A stretch of 64,000 bases of DNA from Rhipidocladum racemiflorum (taxonomy: Eukaryota; Streptophyta; Magnoliopsida; Poales; Poaceae). A program made the translations under genes and the position numbers. The stretch is from the NCBI GenBank assembly GCA_036346355.1, contig CM070590.1, positions 44,611,749-44,675,748 of the forward strand. Direction: 5' to 3'. Position 1 is the first letter of the stretch, and every line of letters starts with the position of its first letter. A model generated the notes under the pieces. It was given only the letters and a program-made list of their open reading frames with translations, ran no database searches and was not told where the DNA came from. Shown here one piece after another: positions 1-12,117 of the stretch.

Positions 1-2230
1 CCAACCGTGTAGTGATGTCGGCAATGACGCTACCAGCGGTCCCACCCGCCAAGACCGTGGCCGAGCCTCGCCGATGTCAAGAATGACGCTACCCGAGGGG
101 GCCACTGTCGGGCCAAGACACGTAAGCCGTGGACCGAGTCCACGCGGACCAAGCTGCCGTGGTCGAGCCCATGAGCCTACCGACGCCACCGCCCAATCAG
201 AGGCTGCCACGTGTCCAGGCTGACGCAATAAATGATTTACCGAAAAAGAAAATGATTTAATAATTCGGTTTAATAATTGATTTGAATTTCAAAACTTCAA
301 ACGCTTATAACTTTTGCATTTTAACTCCGATTTGAGTGATTCAAATTTCTAAATTTCTATAAAATTGAGATCTACTCAAATATGAATTTTATTTAATTTT
401 TGGACTAAATTTTTTCTCTGTAAAATTATTTAATTGATTATTTAAACTTTAAATAATCATAACTCTTGTGTTTTAACTCCGATTTGAGCGATTCCAGTCC
501 CTAAAAATTCATAAAATTATGTTCTCTCTGTTTATGGATTTTATTTGGATGTTTGGACACTTTTTGCCTAGTGTTTATTCGTGTATTGCTATTTGCACGC
601 TTTATGAGTAGACGTTGAAGTGCCGGAAGGATTCGAAGGAGAAGTGTTGACACAGGAGCCAGCTCCGGACCAAGAACAAGTACTTTTTGAAGGCAAGTTA
701 TGCTTTGACCATGTTGATCCCATTTTGAAACCTATTTTGGTTCAAATTATTGCATGCTAGTTTACATTAGAAAATGCTCTACTTAATTATGGGTAATTAG
801 ATAAATGCCTAATTGCTGTATGACACCTTGATTACTTAAATATGTGCCATGACCCCTTGTCACCCTAGTTGTGGATTATTAGTTGGACATTACTAAATTG
901 CCAACATGGGTTTGTAGATCGTTGTAGTATATGGCTTAGACCTGCTATGTGCTCATGACATGATTTTGGACACTCAAACGTTAATATTGACTTAATGACA
1001 TATTGAACCTGTTTTGGAAAGGTATCATGTGATGTTGATGGCACGTGGTGCATGGTAACCAACTGGGGTTTGATAAATAGCTTTTGACCGGGGCATGTGG
1101 CAAGAATGATCAGGTGGGCCAGTTGTGGCATTGGGAATGTTGTTTTGGTTCTTCGGGTAGTCTTGCCCTGGTCACCCTAAGGACTTCACCTTGCAAGCCT
1201 TTGAACTGAGTCAATCTTGCAACCACATGTCTATAATGGGACGGACCTAGTTGATTAAGTTGCTAATAACGTACCTGTAGGACCACAGGAGGTCAACTAC
1301 ACCCTTTGTGTAAGTTGTACGGGGGAGCGTACCGGGGCTGCGGCCAGGTACCCATCTAACGGTTTGTTGGCCTAAACTTCACCTTAGCTAAGGGAAGGGT
1401 TAGTGTGCAACAACCGGGGAGGACCACTTGTGCTGTTAGAAGTTTCCGAAAGACTTTGTTACGAGAACTCGCCTTTGTGGTGTTTGACTGTATCTTGTGG
1501 GTAAAGTGCATAACCTCTGCAGAGTGTAAAATCTATTCGAATAGCCGTGTCCGCGGTATTGGACATCGCTCGGGAATTACAGTCAAGGGTTAGACTTTCT
1601 CAAAAATAACTTGGACTTGAAAGGTTGGGTTGGATTAATAATGATGTTGATAGAAATGTGGATTAGGATGGGAAAGATGTTTACTAAACCCCTTGAAAAG
1701 TTATTTATGCTTTACTTGTTTCTACTGCTTTCGAATCTACTTATGCTACTTGTCAAATGCTGTTTACTGCAAATATACCTTGAGTTATTCCTTTGTATCA
1801 AGCCATGCATGTAGTATATTAGTTGCATTCTGTGCATGACTTGCTGAGTACCAAAGTACTCACCCTTGCCACAATACAACACCAGTTGAAGAGGAGACTA
1901 CATCAGCTTTGGAGGAGGAGCTCCAAGAGGAACCGTCTACTTAGGGAGCGAGCCCAGTCAGTTGCCTGTGGTATACTGGATGGCGCCACGAAGTTATCTT
2001 ATTTTCCGCTGCTATTATTTCTCTCTTAATAAGTTTCGCCCTACGTGGCGTATATTTGTAACTTGACCATAAGGTCGAGCAACCAGTTTGACTATTTAAT
2101 TAAAGTACTTTATTAGTATCGAGTGGTATGATTGTGATATTTACCGATGTTAAGAATGTGTGCACTAGCGCGTTCCTGGACTAGTGCTGAATACATAGAG
2201 GGTCCGGATTTGCAAATTCGGGTCCCGACA
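1..2230 (+). repeat. Family C gypsy LTR, 5'-truncated by window edge (C0)
   Basis: This is a long LTR of the family whose full copies start TGTAA and end CCCGACA or ATGACA. It matches C1 (42073-42657 plus 56021-57533) through most of its length, including the block at 600-700 (gtagacgttgaagtgcc) and the terminal gggtcccgaca at 2220-2230. The first 1.3-1.5 kb lie outside the window. The base after the terminal CA is not a primer binding site but element D interior, so this is either a solo LTR or the 3' LTR of a copy inserted in D. The small ORFs within it (for example 1405-1593) are not conserved in C1 and are not treated as genes. Positions 661-690 preserve the empty target site of the CACTA element at 42658-56020. 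Confidence 0.8.
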
Positions 2231-5200
2231 AAGGGTTTTGGTCACCTTCTTCTGTTGTGGTGTGTCCATGGTAGAGGCCGTTGTGGTTGGGTAAAGCCAC
2301 AACCAGAAGTTTGGAGTCCCTCCTAGGTCTGAGATGTTGCCTTCTTGCGATAAAGTCTAGAGAGTGGTTGGAAATTGTAGTTTCTTTTGGCTTCATTGGT
2401 TGGAGTCAAATAGCTGGGTTTAGAGATGAATTGTTCGAATTTCTCTTATCGTTCTTGCAACCGGTCTGGTTGTTTCTTGGGTTTTTGGTTGGTTGGAAAC
2501 CAAGGAAAAGTGTTTGGTATTGAGTATTTGCTGATTGTTCTTTCGGTGGTTTTTGGTTCTGCCATCTTTGGCTGAAAACAAAGAAGAATTGCTTAGTGTT
2601 GCACATCTTTTGGTTGCCGTTTTGGCTTTGACGCCGGTTTTTGGTGGGTTGCTTTACAGAGGAAGTTAAGTGTGAAAAGTTAGGGAGAAACTTATCGATT
2701 GTTGGTTGCCTTATGGAGAAAGCTATCAATTTATTCTTGTGTTGTCATTCTCCAAGTTTAAAAAAAGTTATTGAAGTTTTGATGTAAAACCTAAGTCGTG
2801 TGGATTTTCGTGTCAAGGCTTTATCGGAAAGGATGTGGTTGATCAGTTGGTTTTCCCCCTTGCATCCATCTTCCTTCGTGGATGTTGTAGATCTTGAGAT
2901 TTCTTGAAGAGTTTTGGCTACCAGAGTTGGGATTTTGAGAGTTAAGCTCTCTTGTATTTCTGTTTGGGTTTTGTTTTTCTTTCTTGACTGGAAAGAAGAA
3001 ACTCATTTTTGGTGTTCGTTCTTGTTCAAGAGCTGTGGTTATCTTTAAAGATTGGGGTTGCATCCTATTTATCAACGGTACGTGACCCACGATGGTGCTC
3101 GAGACTTTAAGTCTGTGATGGGTAGTTGGAATATTGAGTTGTTAAGTGATCTAAAGTGAAAGTCGATTTGTATCTTATGCAGAGTATGGTGAGTCTTCGA
3201 ATTAATTCGAACTTCGAGAACTGTAGTATAGATCCTGATTATGAAGGTTTAGAATCTTCTGATCGAGGAATTGTTATAGCAAGGTGATGGTGTAAAGCAC
3301 CGGAGTACGACGGTGTAACGACATGAGGATTGTTGGTTTATGTTGTTTATGGGTCAATTAAATTGTGAATCGACAAAATAACTTGATCAATGTGTAATCA
3401 AAGAATAGGGATATGGAATGATCGTAAGAAAGGTTGAGTTTGTCCTGGACAAATGTCTGTTTGGGATCTGTATTTATAAAGAATGTCTAGTGGAGTTCGT
3501 ATCGTGTGGTTAGGATTAATTATTGGTGGAATGAACTAGGGATATGGGATATGTGACTTATGGATTGTATGAAGGGTGTTTGTTGATTATGCTGGAATAA
3601 ATGTGAAGAGATGTGTTTTAAGCTTGGGATAAACAGTTGTATGAATGATGATCCATAATGGTTAATAGACCAAAAAAAAGATGTTGATACACGTCTTATA
3701 TTGAGTAACTGATAAGTTAATTGTGTTGATGAAGTGAGAACATGGTTCTCCTTATTGATTTTCATAAGATAGATATGGTTTAGAGGTCGATGATAACATG
3801 ACCAATAGTGGTTATTTGAATAGTAGAAAGTAATTTAACAAAGATTGGATGTTGTAACTTGTGTTCAACAGTGTTGGACTTCTCAGGATTTGACGGATAG
3901 GAAATCCTTAATGGCTGAGAGTATTGCAATGTAAGAAATAGTGGGATTCGAGTCGAACCTTCTTTTAAAGGTTTACAGATTTAATTGATTGTATGATTTT
4001 TTGGGAGTGCATGCCTTTTGTTAAAGCATCCTAATTAGTGGGCCATAGAACACCCCTAATTTAGTAGCATTTTTGTCAAGTTGCGGACTTGACTTTGATG
4101 ATTGGAGAGGAGGATGAAAGAGTAGTTTTTGAAGTAGTCGATTGGTGGGATCTGGAATATTGAACTTCATTGAATTTATGCCAATCTTTGGTTTTGGCTA
4201 AATGTTTAGCTTATGGCCAGTATGAATATGAGATTTACACTCAAAAGTATATGAGTGGATCGCACTCTTTCACGAGTGAACTGAATTATCTTTGGAATCA
4301 GTATTTAAGAGGAAACAAATAGTCTAATGGAAAGTGTTTGGAAGCTCTTGAGTCAAAAATATTGGTAACTCTAGTTCGACTAGAGTTGGATTTTGTTGAA
4401 AATGCATGTGGTGTTTGCAAGTGTTTCAAAAGTTGAAACTTATGATTGTTTCATAAGTGATCTGTGGTTGTCTAAGAGATGTTTTGCTTTGGTAATGGCT
4501 TGAAGTTTGCTTTTGTGAAAGTGAGTTGCCTCAATGAAGTTTTATGCGGTGTTTCTCTTCTAATGGAGTTTTCCCGAGGAAAAGCTTGATGCTTAGGCTT
4601 TAATGTGTTTGGTTTGGATAGCGTGGTTCAAGGAAATCGAGATATACTTTGCTTTCTAGCATGAAAAGCAAGAAGGAATGATTCCTGTTAATTTGGCTAT
4701 GTTATGTAAGAGATTTGAATTTCCCTTCTGTTTGAGAGGTATGGTGGCAGTTGTGTATTCTTGTGTTTGATTTGAGAATCGATTTTATCTTCCAAAATAT
4801 TAATTTTTGGTTATCATGAGAGGTTTGGTTTTGGTGAAAGCGAGTTCAGTTGTTCTTGGTTAGTATGAGAACTTCTGTCAAAGATTTGTGTGGAGTCTCC
4901 CTTTTATTTGAGTGCTTCCCGATGTGAATTGTATCGCATTGATTTGAGGTTTGCATTTTTCCTTAGCGACTTGACTTAGGAAAAGGTAAGGAGTGATCTT
5001 TGGATGTTGTCGAATTCTTTCCAAAGTGAATTTTAGCGCACTGGATTCAAATTGATGCATGTGGTTTAATTGGGTTCAAAGGAATTGAACTTCTTTTGCA
5101 TTCTAGATGGGGTTAAGGATATGAATGTTCATGAATTATGTTTAAGTATACTAAAGATTTATACTCTTGGGCTTGATTACTAAGTGAAAGTTTGTGAGGG

Positions 5201-5716
5201 CGAGACCCTCTTATGAAAGGAACCAATTGGGGTTTGGTAAGGTTTTACGGTCCTAGCTTGGGCTTGGTGCTGGACATTGGTGGTATAAGAGTGGACCATG
5301 ATGGAAGTTGTGATGAGAGTATTGTTGGTTGTGAAGAAGGTGATGGTACTTGATGTAAGGTGTCTGGACGTGAACATCTATTTTAGTTAAATGTCTCTAG
5401 GGATGAGATATGCTTAGGAGGGGATGGAATAAAAATGTATCATGGTTTGTGACTTGGAAAGGAAGTTGTTGCTTAATGAGTTATAGCTTTTGATGGCATT
5501 TCTTAGTAATGGTCCTTTCGATTTAAAGGTCAATCAATTGGAAGAGTTAGGAATCAATGTTTTCTTGGTTCCTGGGGGTTCATGTTCGGGACCCTAGCCA
5601 TTCAATCAGATACCGTTAGTGTTTTGGTGATCAAGCGGTGGTTAAAAAATTGTGACTCACTTTGTTTGTATCATCTTGAGCTTAATGAAATACAGTAGAG
5701 AGGTTGAGAAATGAGA
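2231..5716 (+). mobile_element. Interior of non-autonomous gypsy element D, first part
   Basis: AT-rich sequence with no long ORF. It is collinear with the interior of N1: the blocks at 2510-2720 and 2820-3060 correspond to 12700-12850 and 12950-13190 (shared phrases include gatcttgagatttcttgaagagtttt). Similarity is clearly lower than among N1, E1 and E2, so D is an older or separate subfamily. The interior is interrupted at 5717 by solo LTR C1 and resumes at 57539. No gag or pol similarity is visible. The 5' LTR is outside the window. Confidence 0.7.
5712..5716. repeat. Target-site duplication TGAGA of solo LTR C1
   Basis: TGAGA directly precedes the LTR start at 5717 and recurs at 57534-57538 directly after the LTR end at 57533. 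The two copies are 52 kb apart because later insertions lie between them. Five bases is the usual duplication size for LTR elements. Confidence 0.85.
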
Positions 5717-6117
5717 TGTAACACCCCAATTTTTGCTTTTAATGAATTTAATTGGAATTTTAGACTTTTGAGAATTTTGGGAATTTTCTGGAATTTATTT
5801 GGATTTAATTTGAATTTATTCCCTTTTGAGATAATTAAATAATTAAACATTTCAAATAAATTTTTGTTGGAAGTATTTTATTTCAGTCCAAAATGTCTCA
5901 AAGTATTTTCCAGATTTTTTCTGGAATTTTTCTGATTATTTTGCTATTTTTATCGATTTATTTGAATTTCTAGGAATTTATTTAATTATTAAATCGCTCA
6001 AAAAACCCTAATGGGTTTCACTGTTCAAGCGACCGAGCCCGAGTCAGACTCGAGCCCGAGTCGGACCAGAGCCACGGTCGAGCCGGACCGAGCCCAATCA
6101 AACCGTAACTTGTGCGA

Positions 6118-6860
6118 CCGTTGGATCGAGATCCAACGGCCAGCATCAAGCCACGTCACCCACGTGGGGATCGGATTAGATCCGTTTGCCCCCGTGAGAT
6201 CCCAACCGTTGATCGTGCCACACGGACGGCTAGGATGCAGCCACATCACCTCTCCGAGCGCTCGTCCGATTCCGCCGTCGCGCCCGGGTGGACCTCGGTT
6301 TCCGCGGATTTCACGGAAGCCGAGGCCCCTATTTAATGCGCCACCACCGCCAACATGCTCTCCTCTTCCGTGCGCACCCGTAGCCCTAGGTCACCGAGCT
6401 TGAGCCACCATAGCCGCGCCGCAAGAGCTCGCCGAAGTTGGAGGAGTGGTCCACCACGGTTTTTGCTGTTTTCCGCCGTCCTCCGCCGTGGTGGTGCCTA
6501 GATCCGGATCCCTCTCGTTGAGCCGCGTCGAGGAGGACCACTCACCTCGCCGGAACGTGCCCGAAGTGCCGCGGGGCTCGTCATCGTCTTCATCTCCGGT
6601 CCCTGAGCTCTGTCAGCCATCCGATCCAGATCCAGCGGCCACGGTGAGTCCACAACACCACTTAACGAGATCCACGTTGCGGTTTCTTGATCTATTTTTA
6701 GCCATTGGATCTAGATCCAACGCTCTAGATTGAACCACGTAACCGTAAACTGCACCGTGCTAGGATTAGATCTCAGCCGTTAGATCTAGATCGTACGGAT
6801 AAGGTGAACACGCGTTGTAGCAGTAGATGCGATCTCTGCCGTTCGATCAAAATCGAACGA
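6118..6860. promoter_or_regulatory. Array of four 22-bp dyad sites in the family C LTR
   Basis: Four related inverted repeats, each spanning 22 bases, lie at 6118-6139, 6702-6723, 6777-6798 and 6839-6860. All follow the pattern CCGTTnGATC, two bases, then the mirror arm GATCnAACGG. The first is a perfect 10-bp-arm dyad; the others carry a few mismatches. The copy at 63127-63148, at the same distance from the LTR start on the minus strand, keeps the symmetry with different bases. Binding of a regulator is an inference. Confidence 0.5.
6329..6336 (+). promoter_or_regulatory. TATA-like box of the family C LTR
   Basis: CTATTTAA sits between two GC-rich stretches, upstream of a C-rich leader. The minus-strand family C LTR at 60727-63538 has an equivalent A/T box near 62970. 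This is the likely core promoter of the LTR. The transcription start cannot be fixed from sequence. Confidence 0.5.
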
Positions 6861-9703
6861 TGTAGATTAAGCCACGTGTCACCGCTCGGGACAAGCCATG
6901 TCGCCCCCTTGATGCGGTGAAACCCGATCGGATCTTAACTTGCAAAAATATTGCATTTCAACCAAATTCAACATTTTGGAAGAGAACATCAAAATTTCAA
7001 GTTAGGCATCTGCTCCCACAACCGTCACAAATTTTTTTAGGGAGAGGGAAATTCATTTCCAAAAGGGAACAACTCACTAACAAAATCACTTTATAAAATA
7101 TTTATAAAATCCACCTTTTTGAAGCACTCGCAAACATCACACACAATATGCAAATAAATCCAACTCTAATAAAAAAGAGTTACAAATTAAATCTCAAGAG
7201 TTTCCAACACAACGCAATATATCCATCTGCTTCCGTTAAAATTTATTCCAAAGATAATTCAGGGTGAACGCGGAAGAGTGCGATCCACTCAAAATCTTTT
7301 GGGTGTAAATCCATACTCATAACACAAATTGAACAAAATAACCAAAACCAAATATTGGCACCAATAGCTACGGGTTTTAGAGAAACTCAGAAACACAACA
7401 CAAGGAATACCTTGACCGAAGGCATTCAACCAAAGTGGCAAACAACCACACCAGTTCAAATGGTTTTAAAATACCCATTTCGGCATGAATCCCACCATAA
7501 CGTGTATTCCTCTACACTTACCATTTGAGCATTCAATAATCACTATTTACTCATCAAGAGAGTCCAACCGGATTTAACAAAATTTACATAACAATTTCTT
7601 TCTCTAGTTACCTTTCCCAACACTTTTAATTAAGGTTTTAAGATGCTTATCACAAAGGCACCCAACCAAGACTATATTGACATGATCCCCACGGATCACC
7701 AAATCATATAACAACGTATTCTATATTTCAAACATAGTACTTCAACAGCTACTTGAGCATGGTCAACCTATCAATTTTATACCATCCATACGCCAACAAC
7801 TTGACAATTGAAACTTGTTCAATCAATAAAATGACTTCAACAAAAAGTAATATCTCTACAAGATAAAATTAAGTAATTAGGATTCTAAGATATGCATTCA
7901 TTAAGATTAAAATCTTACATCATGTTAATTATCCATGGTCCACTCCATCACAACATGTTACAATAACCTCCATTTTTAACAAGGATTTTTCAACAATTAA
8001 TCTAAGCAATTACCACCACTACTAAGTCGTCAATATCAATAATTTGCATAATCATCAATCAACAACATTACCTTTAGCTACCCTATACATTGGTTATAAC
8101 AAAATTACCACCACACAACATACTCCAACTATTTAAAATAGATTGAATACTAGCATTAACACTGCCCTTAACAACATCATTAACAATAAGTCTTATGTCT
8201 TCTCAATTGATATCAATACCATCATGGTAGAGACACAACTACATACTTCCAAATATACTAGTAGGTTGCAATAACATAAATAGCAACTCTAATCAACTTC
8301 CAAATTAAAGCCACTAGTCAATATGATTAAATTTCTCTATTAACCCGTTAGATTAGAACATCTTTAAACAACCGGCAAAGTTTCTTTAACAAAAATCATT
8401 AATTTACATCATCTTAATGTTCTAACTATGCAGCAAGATTTAAACTTTTAACATTTAACGAGGATCATAAGCACTTTTAAAGCAAGGCAACAGATTCTAA
8501 GTATGTACATTAACCCATTTAATCATTCTCGCTACAGAGTAAACTACAACACTAGTAGTCTATTTATTCCCCAGCTAGAGATGTTAATCACATTGAATTG
8601 ATTCAACTCAAAAAGTAACTTAGCACACATCATTCCATAAACCACATTGTTACCTACTACATAGCAAGCACATAAACTTTTCTAAACACACTCATGGGGC
8701 ACGAACTCTTGACAAACTGAATGCAACTCAACTTTTAAAGATAACCATAACTCAAGAACCAGAACGAACATCGATAGAAACTTTCTCCTTTCCAGGCAAG
8801 GAAGAAAAACAAAACACCAACAGAAATGCAGGAGAGCTCAATTCTCAATTTGTCAAATTTGCCCACAAAACTCTTCAAGAAATCTCAAAATCTATACTTC
8901 CAAGAAGGAAGAAGGACACACCAGGGAAAATCAAATGTTCAATAAATCTTTTCCGATAAAAGATTCAAACTTAGCTCCAACAACTCAAGGCATGCACAAG
9001 GGGAAACTCCAACACTTTTTCTTAGATAGGGAGAACAACAACCACAAAAGTTTCCTCCTCAAGACAGCCCGTAATGACCAACAAAACCGGTGTCAAAGCA
9101 AAAATAGCGACCAACAGAAGTGCAACACTAGACTCTTCTTCTTCGTCTTCAACCAAGGAAGACAAAACCACATACCACATACGAAACAATCCGCGAAAAT
9201 CCAAGACCAAACACTTTTATTTTGATTTCAATCGACTAAAAAAACAAGAAGACCAACCAAAACCGACCGTCGGAACGGTGAAAAGCATCCGAAGGATACC
9301 ACCATCAACTCTTCTATTTGTCTCCAGCCAACTACCCGATCTACGATAGAAAAGGTAAGCACTCTTTCCCCACAAGGGATTCATAGTTCTTCGGTGATGG
9401 CTTTAACCGGCCATACCGTCAAACCACACCCTTACTATTAACAAAAGTGGTGACCGAAACCCTTCAGCCCCACAACCCCACTTTATCACCACAACAAGCA
9501 CAATTCAATCATTTATCTCATTATCAAATGAAGCATTCAACATCAAAGCTTAAATACAACATTTAAGCGTAAAGGAACGATACCCATACCCTTTCCTACT
9601 GTGCATCCATGTGTGTCAAATTTTAGATTAGTTATACCACTTTTGCAAGTTTTAATGTTGCTATCCTATGACAAAATTTTAGTTAAAACCTAAGCCATGT
9701 TTC

Positions 9704-9708
9704 TAAGT
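9704..9708. repeat. Target-site duplication TAAGT of N1
   Basis: TAAGT at 9704-9708 recurs at 18641-18645 just after N1. The uninterrupted target is present in E2 at about 39956-39962 (ttctaagttatcccac), which confirms both boundaries. Confidence 0.93.
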
Positions 9709-12103
9709 TGTGACACTACGTTTTGGTGTGACATTACAAATTGCGAAATTAGAGAAGAAAATCTTACGGCTTGAGGTTTACTCGCGTTTTTGGGCCTTTT
9801 GAAGCGTTGTGACACCACGGAGTGTCGTAACCTTATTTAACGTGCATGATAAGGTTAATAACATTATGAGATGTGGAATTAAGGTTAAAACTATAGGATA
9901 TGGAGGTTAATAGCTTTTCTGGGCCGTTTCCGAGCCGTTTCCAGGGTTTTGGGCCTTCCCGGGGGAGTTTGGGCCTTGGTGGGCTTTGGTGGGATGGAGT
10001 AGGTCTCCGTAACGGACTAGGTTTGGGTGTGGGGGCTGGTAAAAGGGCTCCCCACCAGCCCTTGGGACGTCCACCCCTGCCCCATGCGCCCCTAACCCTA
10101 GCCGCCACCCTTCCTCCTCCCTCCACCTCCTAGCCGCCCCATCTCTTGCCCCCATGGCGCCCCCATTGCTCCCCATTTCACACCACTTCTCCTCCACCCC
10201 CCTTGCTGCCCTAGGGTGACCTCCCCACCCCTGCATCCTCATGGATCCATCCGAGGAGCGAGGAGCGAGGAGCGAGGAGCGAGGTGCGAGGAGCAAGGAG
10301 CGAGGAGCGAGGAGATCGATTGGAGTTTTCGTGCGTCGGGCAAAGGTATGATCATGGGGATCCTCGGGGATGAGCTAGGTACTGTTATTAGGGAGTTTAT
10401 CAAGTTTTTTGATCAATTGGAGGCTCTGGATTTGAGTAATTTGGGTTAGATCTAGATGTTGCCACGTTTATGTTTTCGGGCAGATTGAGCAGTCGAGCTA
10501 GGGTTCGCGTTTTCGCCAATTTAGATTCCGAATCTTGTCGTACAGATGTTGAAGAAGTTGTAGATAATTTAATTATATTTCCGTGGATATAAAAAAAGTT
10601 AAATTCCGCTCAGCCGTTTAAAAGTTATGGATGTTTTACCGAGCGTGTTAAAATCTGTGACGTAATTGGAACAGATCACGGTAATCTGTAGATTAGACGA
10701 CATTAGAGTCCGAATCAGTCTTTCCCTATACATAGATAAAGTTGGGAAATTTCCTAAGCTACACGAGGATGTACTCGTTTAATTGATTCGGAGTCCCAGA
10801 ACTCAAGTTATGCTTTTTGCAAGGCTGCTGTCCCGTCGGGACAGAACCTCTGTTTTTAGGTTTTGCGAGTAGTGGGCAATGTCGGGTTAGATGGGGTTTT
10901 GTGTACTGTTTTGTGGGCATGATTGTGAGTGTGTGATGCCTATGTGCAGGTGGTGTGACACCGGGAGTGCCCTCGACTTCCCACAAATCCGTCGCCCGCG
11001 GTTGAGGCAAGTGTGTTGTAATGTATAGCGGATTGTAGGTTGCTTGTTGATATTGGATGAAAGATTGAATACTTGCTATGATCACTTGCCTTGCTTGCTG
11101 TTTTCCAATGATATATTGAGTATGATTATCATGATATGATGCTATGTGTCTATACTTATCATGATTCGATGCCATGTGTAATATTTGTCATGATGAGATG
11201 CGATATGTTTATGTACATGTGAAATATGATAATTGGCATAGTTGCATGCATGACATGAGATGGGGCGAGGGCGGTGAGAAAGTCATTAACTAATCCGGGA
11301 AAGGCCGGTGAGAAAGTTATGACTAGTCCTAACGCCATTGAGTAAGACCTACATCGTGATTCCATTCACGTGGTGAATGGAAGCGAGGAGTAGGCACCCT
11401 CCATCTTCGGGATGGAAGGGGGGAGAGGGTGCACACCGACGGGTGTGTACTCAACCATACCGGTATGAGTTTCCAAGGAGATATGAGCATAACATTGCAT
11501 TGCATTGCATTGCAATACATATTTAATGATGATGATGTTGTTATGTGCTCAAGTATGAGATGTTATATGTGATGTAAGGTATTATTGTCTTGTAAATGAT
11601 CTTGTTGTCCATTACAATATGCTTGCTGAGTTTTCGAACTCACGCTTGTGTTTTATGTTGTTTTTAGGTACTTTGAGATCGGCATGCGAGAAAGAGGGGT
11701 CTAGCTACACTTCTACACGTAGCTCCACCATCATAGTCCATAATTAATCACTTGGAGACATGATATTAAGAGTTGTGCCATAAACTTAATGTAGGGTTTA
11801 ATTTAGCATGCTTGTGATTCCTTATTTGCTTGGTTATAGCTTATGAAGTGGTTGAGCATGCTTTTATTGGCATAATTTGATGATATATCCATTTATGTTG
11901 ATGTTTTATTTGTCGTGTGCTATGACATATCTTGCCATGATATTGATATTGTGTTAATTCATGTTAAAACAAAGGAGATGCTGCCGAAATCTCGGTTTTT
12001 AGCATGTGCGCCTTTGCTGGAATTTATGTTTAATTGTGTTATTTAGATGTTATTTAGCTTATGTTTGGTAGCATTCAGGCATATTAAATGCCGGGGTGTT
12101 ACA
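9709..12103 (+). repeat. N1 5' LTR
   Basis: The LTR starts TGTGACACTACG and ends GCCGGGGTGTTACA. A GC-rich, gene-like block (10030-10320) contains 7-bp GAGGAGC-type repeats (10250-10315) encoding nothing recognised. A donor-like site (gggcaaag|gtatg, near 10345), two acceptor-like sites (tgtgcag|gtgg near 10950; tttttag|gtac near 11667), the palindrome CTGTCCCGTCGGGACAG at 10828-10844 and repeated ggtgagaaagt units (11268-11320) follow. The same order holds in every family A LTR here. Confidence 0.88.
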
Positions 12104-12105
12104 GT

Positions 12106-12117
12106 TGGTATCAAAGC
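12106..12117 (+). other. N1 primer binding site
   Basis: TGGTATCAAAGC starts two bases after the 5' LTR. It is complementary to the 3' end of plant initiator tRNA-Met except for one base (TGGTATCAGAGC is canonical). It primes minus-strand DNA synthesis in LTR elements of this type. Confidence 0.8.

Larger units (their letters stand above)
5717..6936 (+). repeat. C1 LTR, part 1
   Basis: The 5' third of the solo LTR. It starts with an AT-rich stretch (5717-6000) homologous to the reverse complement of 63240-63538. A GC-rich, gene-like block (6010-6650) with a TATA-like box and an array of dyad-symmetric sites follow. The ORFs in the GC-rich block (6011-6403, 6446-6733) have no recognisable domain and are probably fortuitous. 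The right edge, near 6936, is where sequence homologous to the E1/E2 interior (aacttgcaaaaatattgc) begins. Confidence 0.75.

Noticed and set aside
6011..6403. 130-codon ORF in the family C LTR
   Set aside because: Pro/Arg/Ser-rich low-complexity sequence over a TATA-like box, with open frames on both strands. The diverged LTR copy does not keep it.
10216..10449. 77-codon ORF with a SEERGAR-type repeat in the N1 LTR, and similar ORFs in other LTRs
   Set aside because: The repeat arises from the 7-bp DNA unit, its frame differs between copies, and both strands are open in this GC-rich DNA. No conserved protein is seen.
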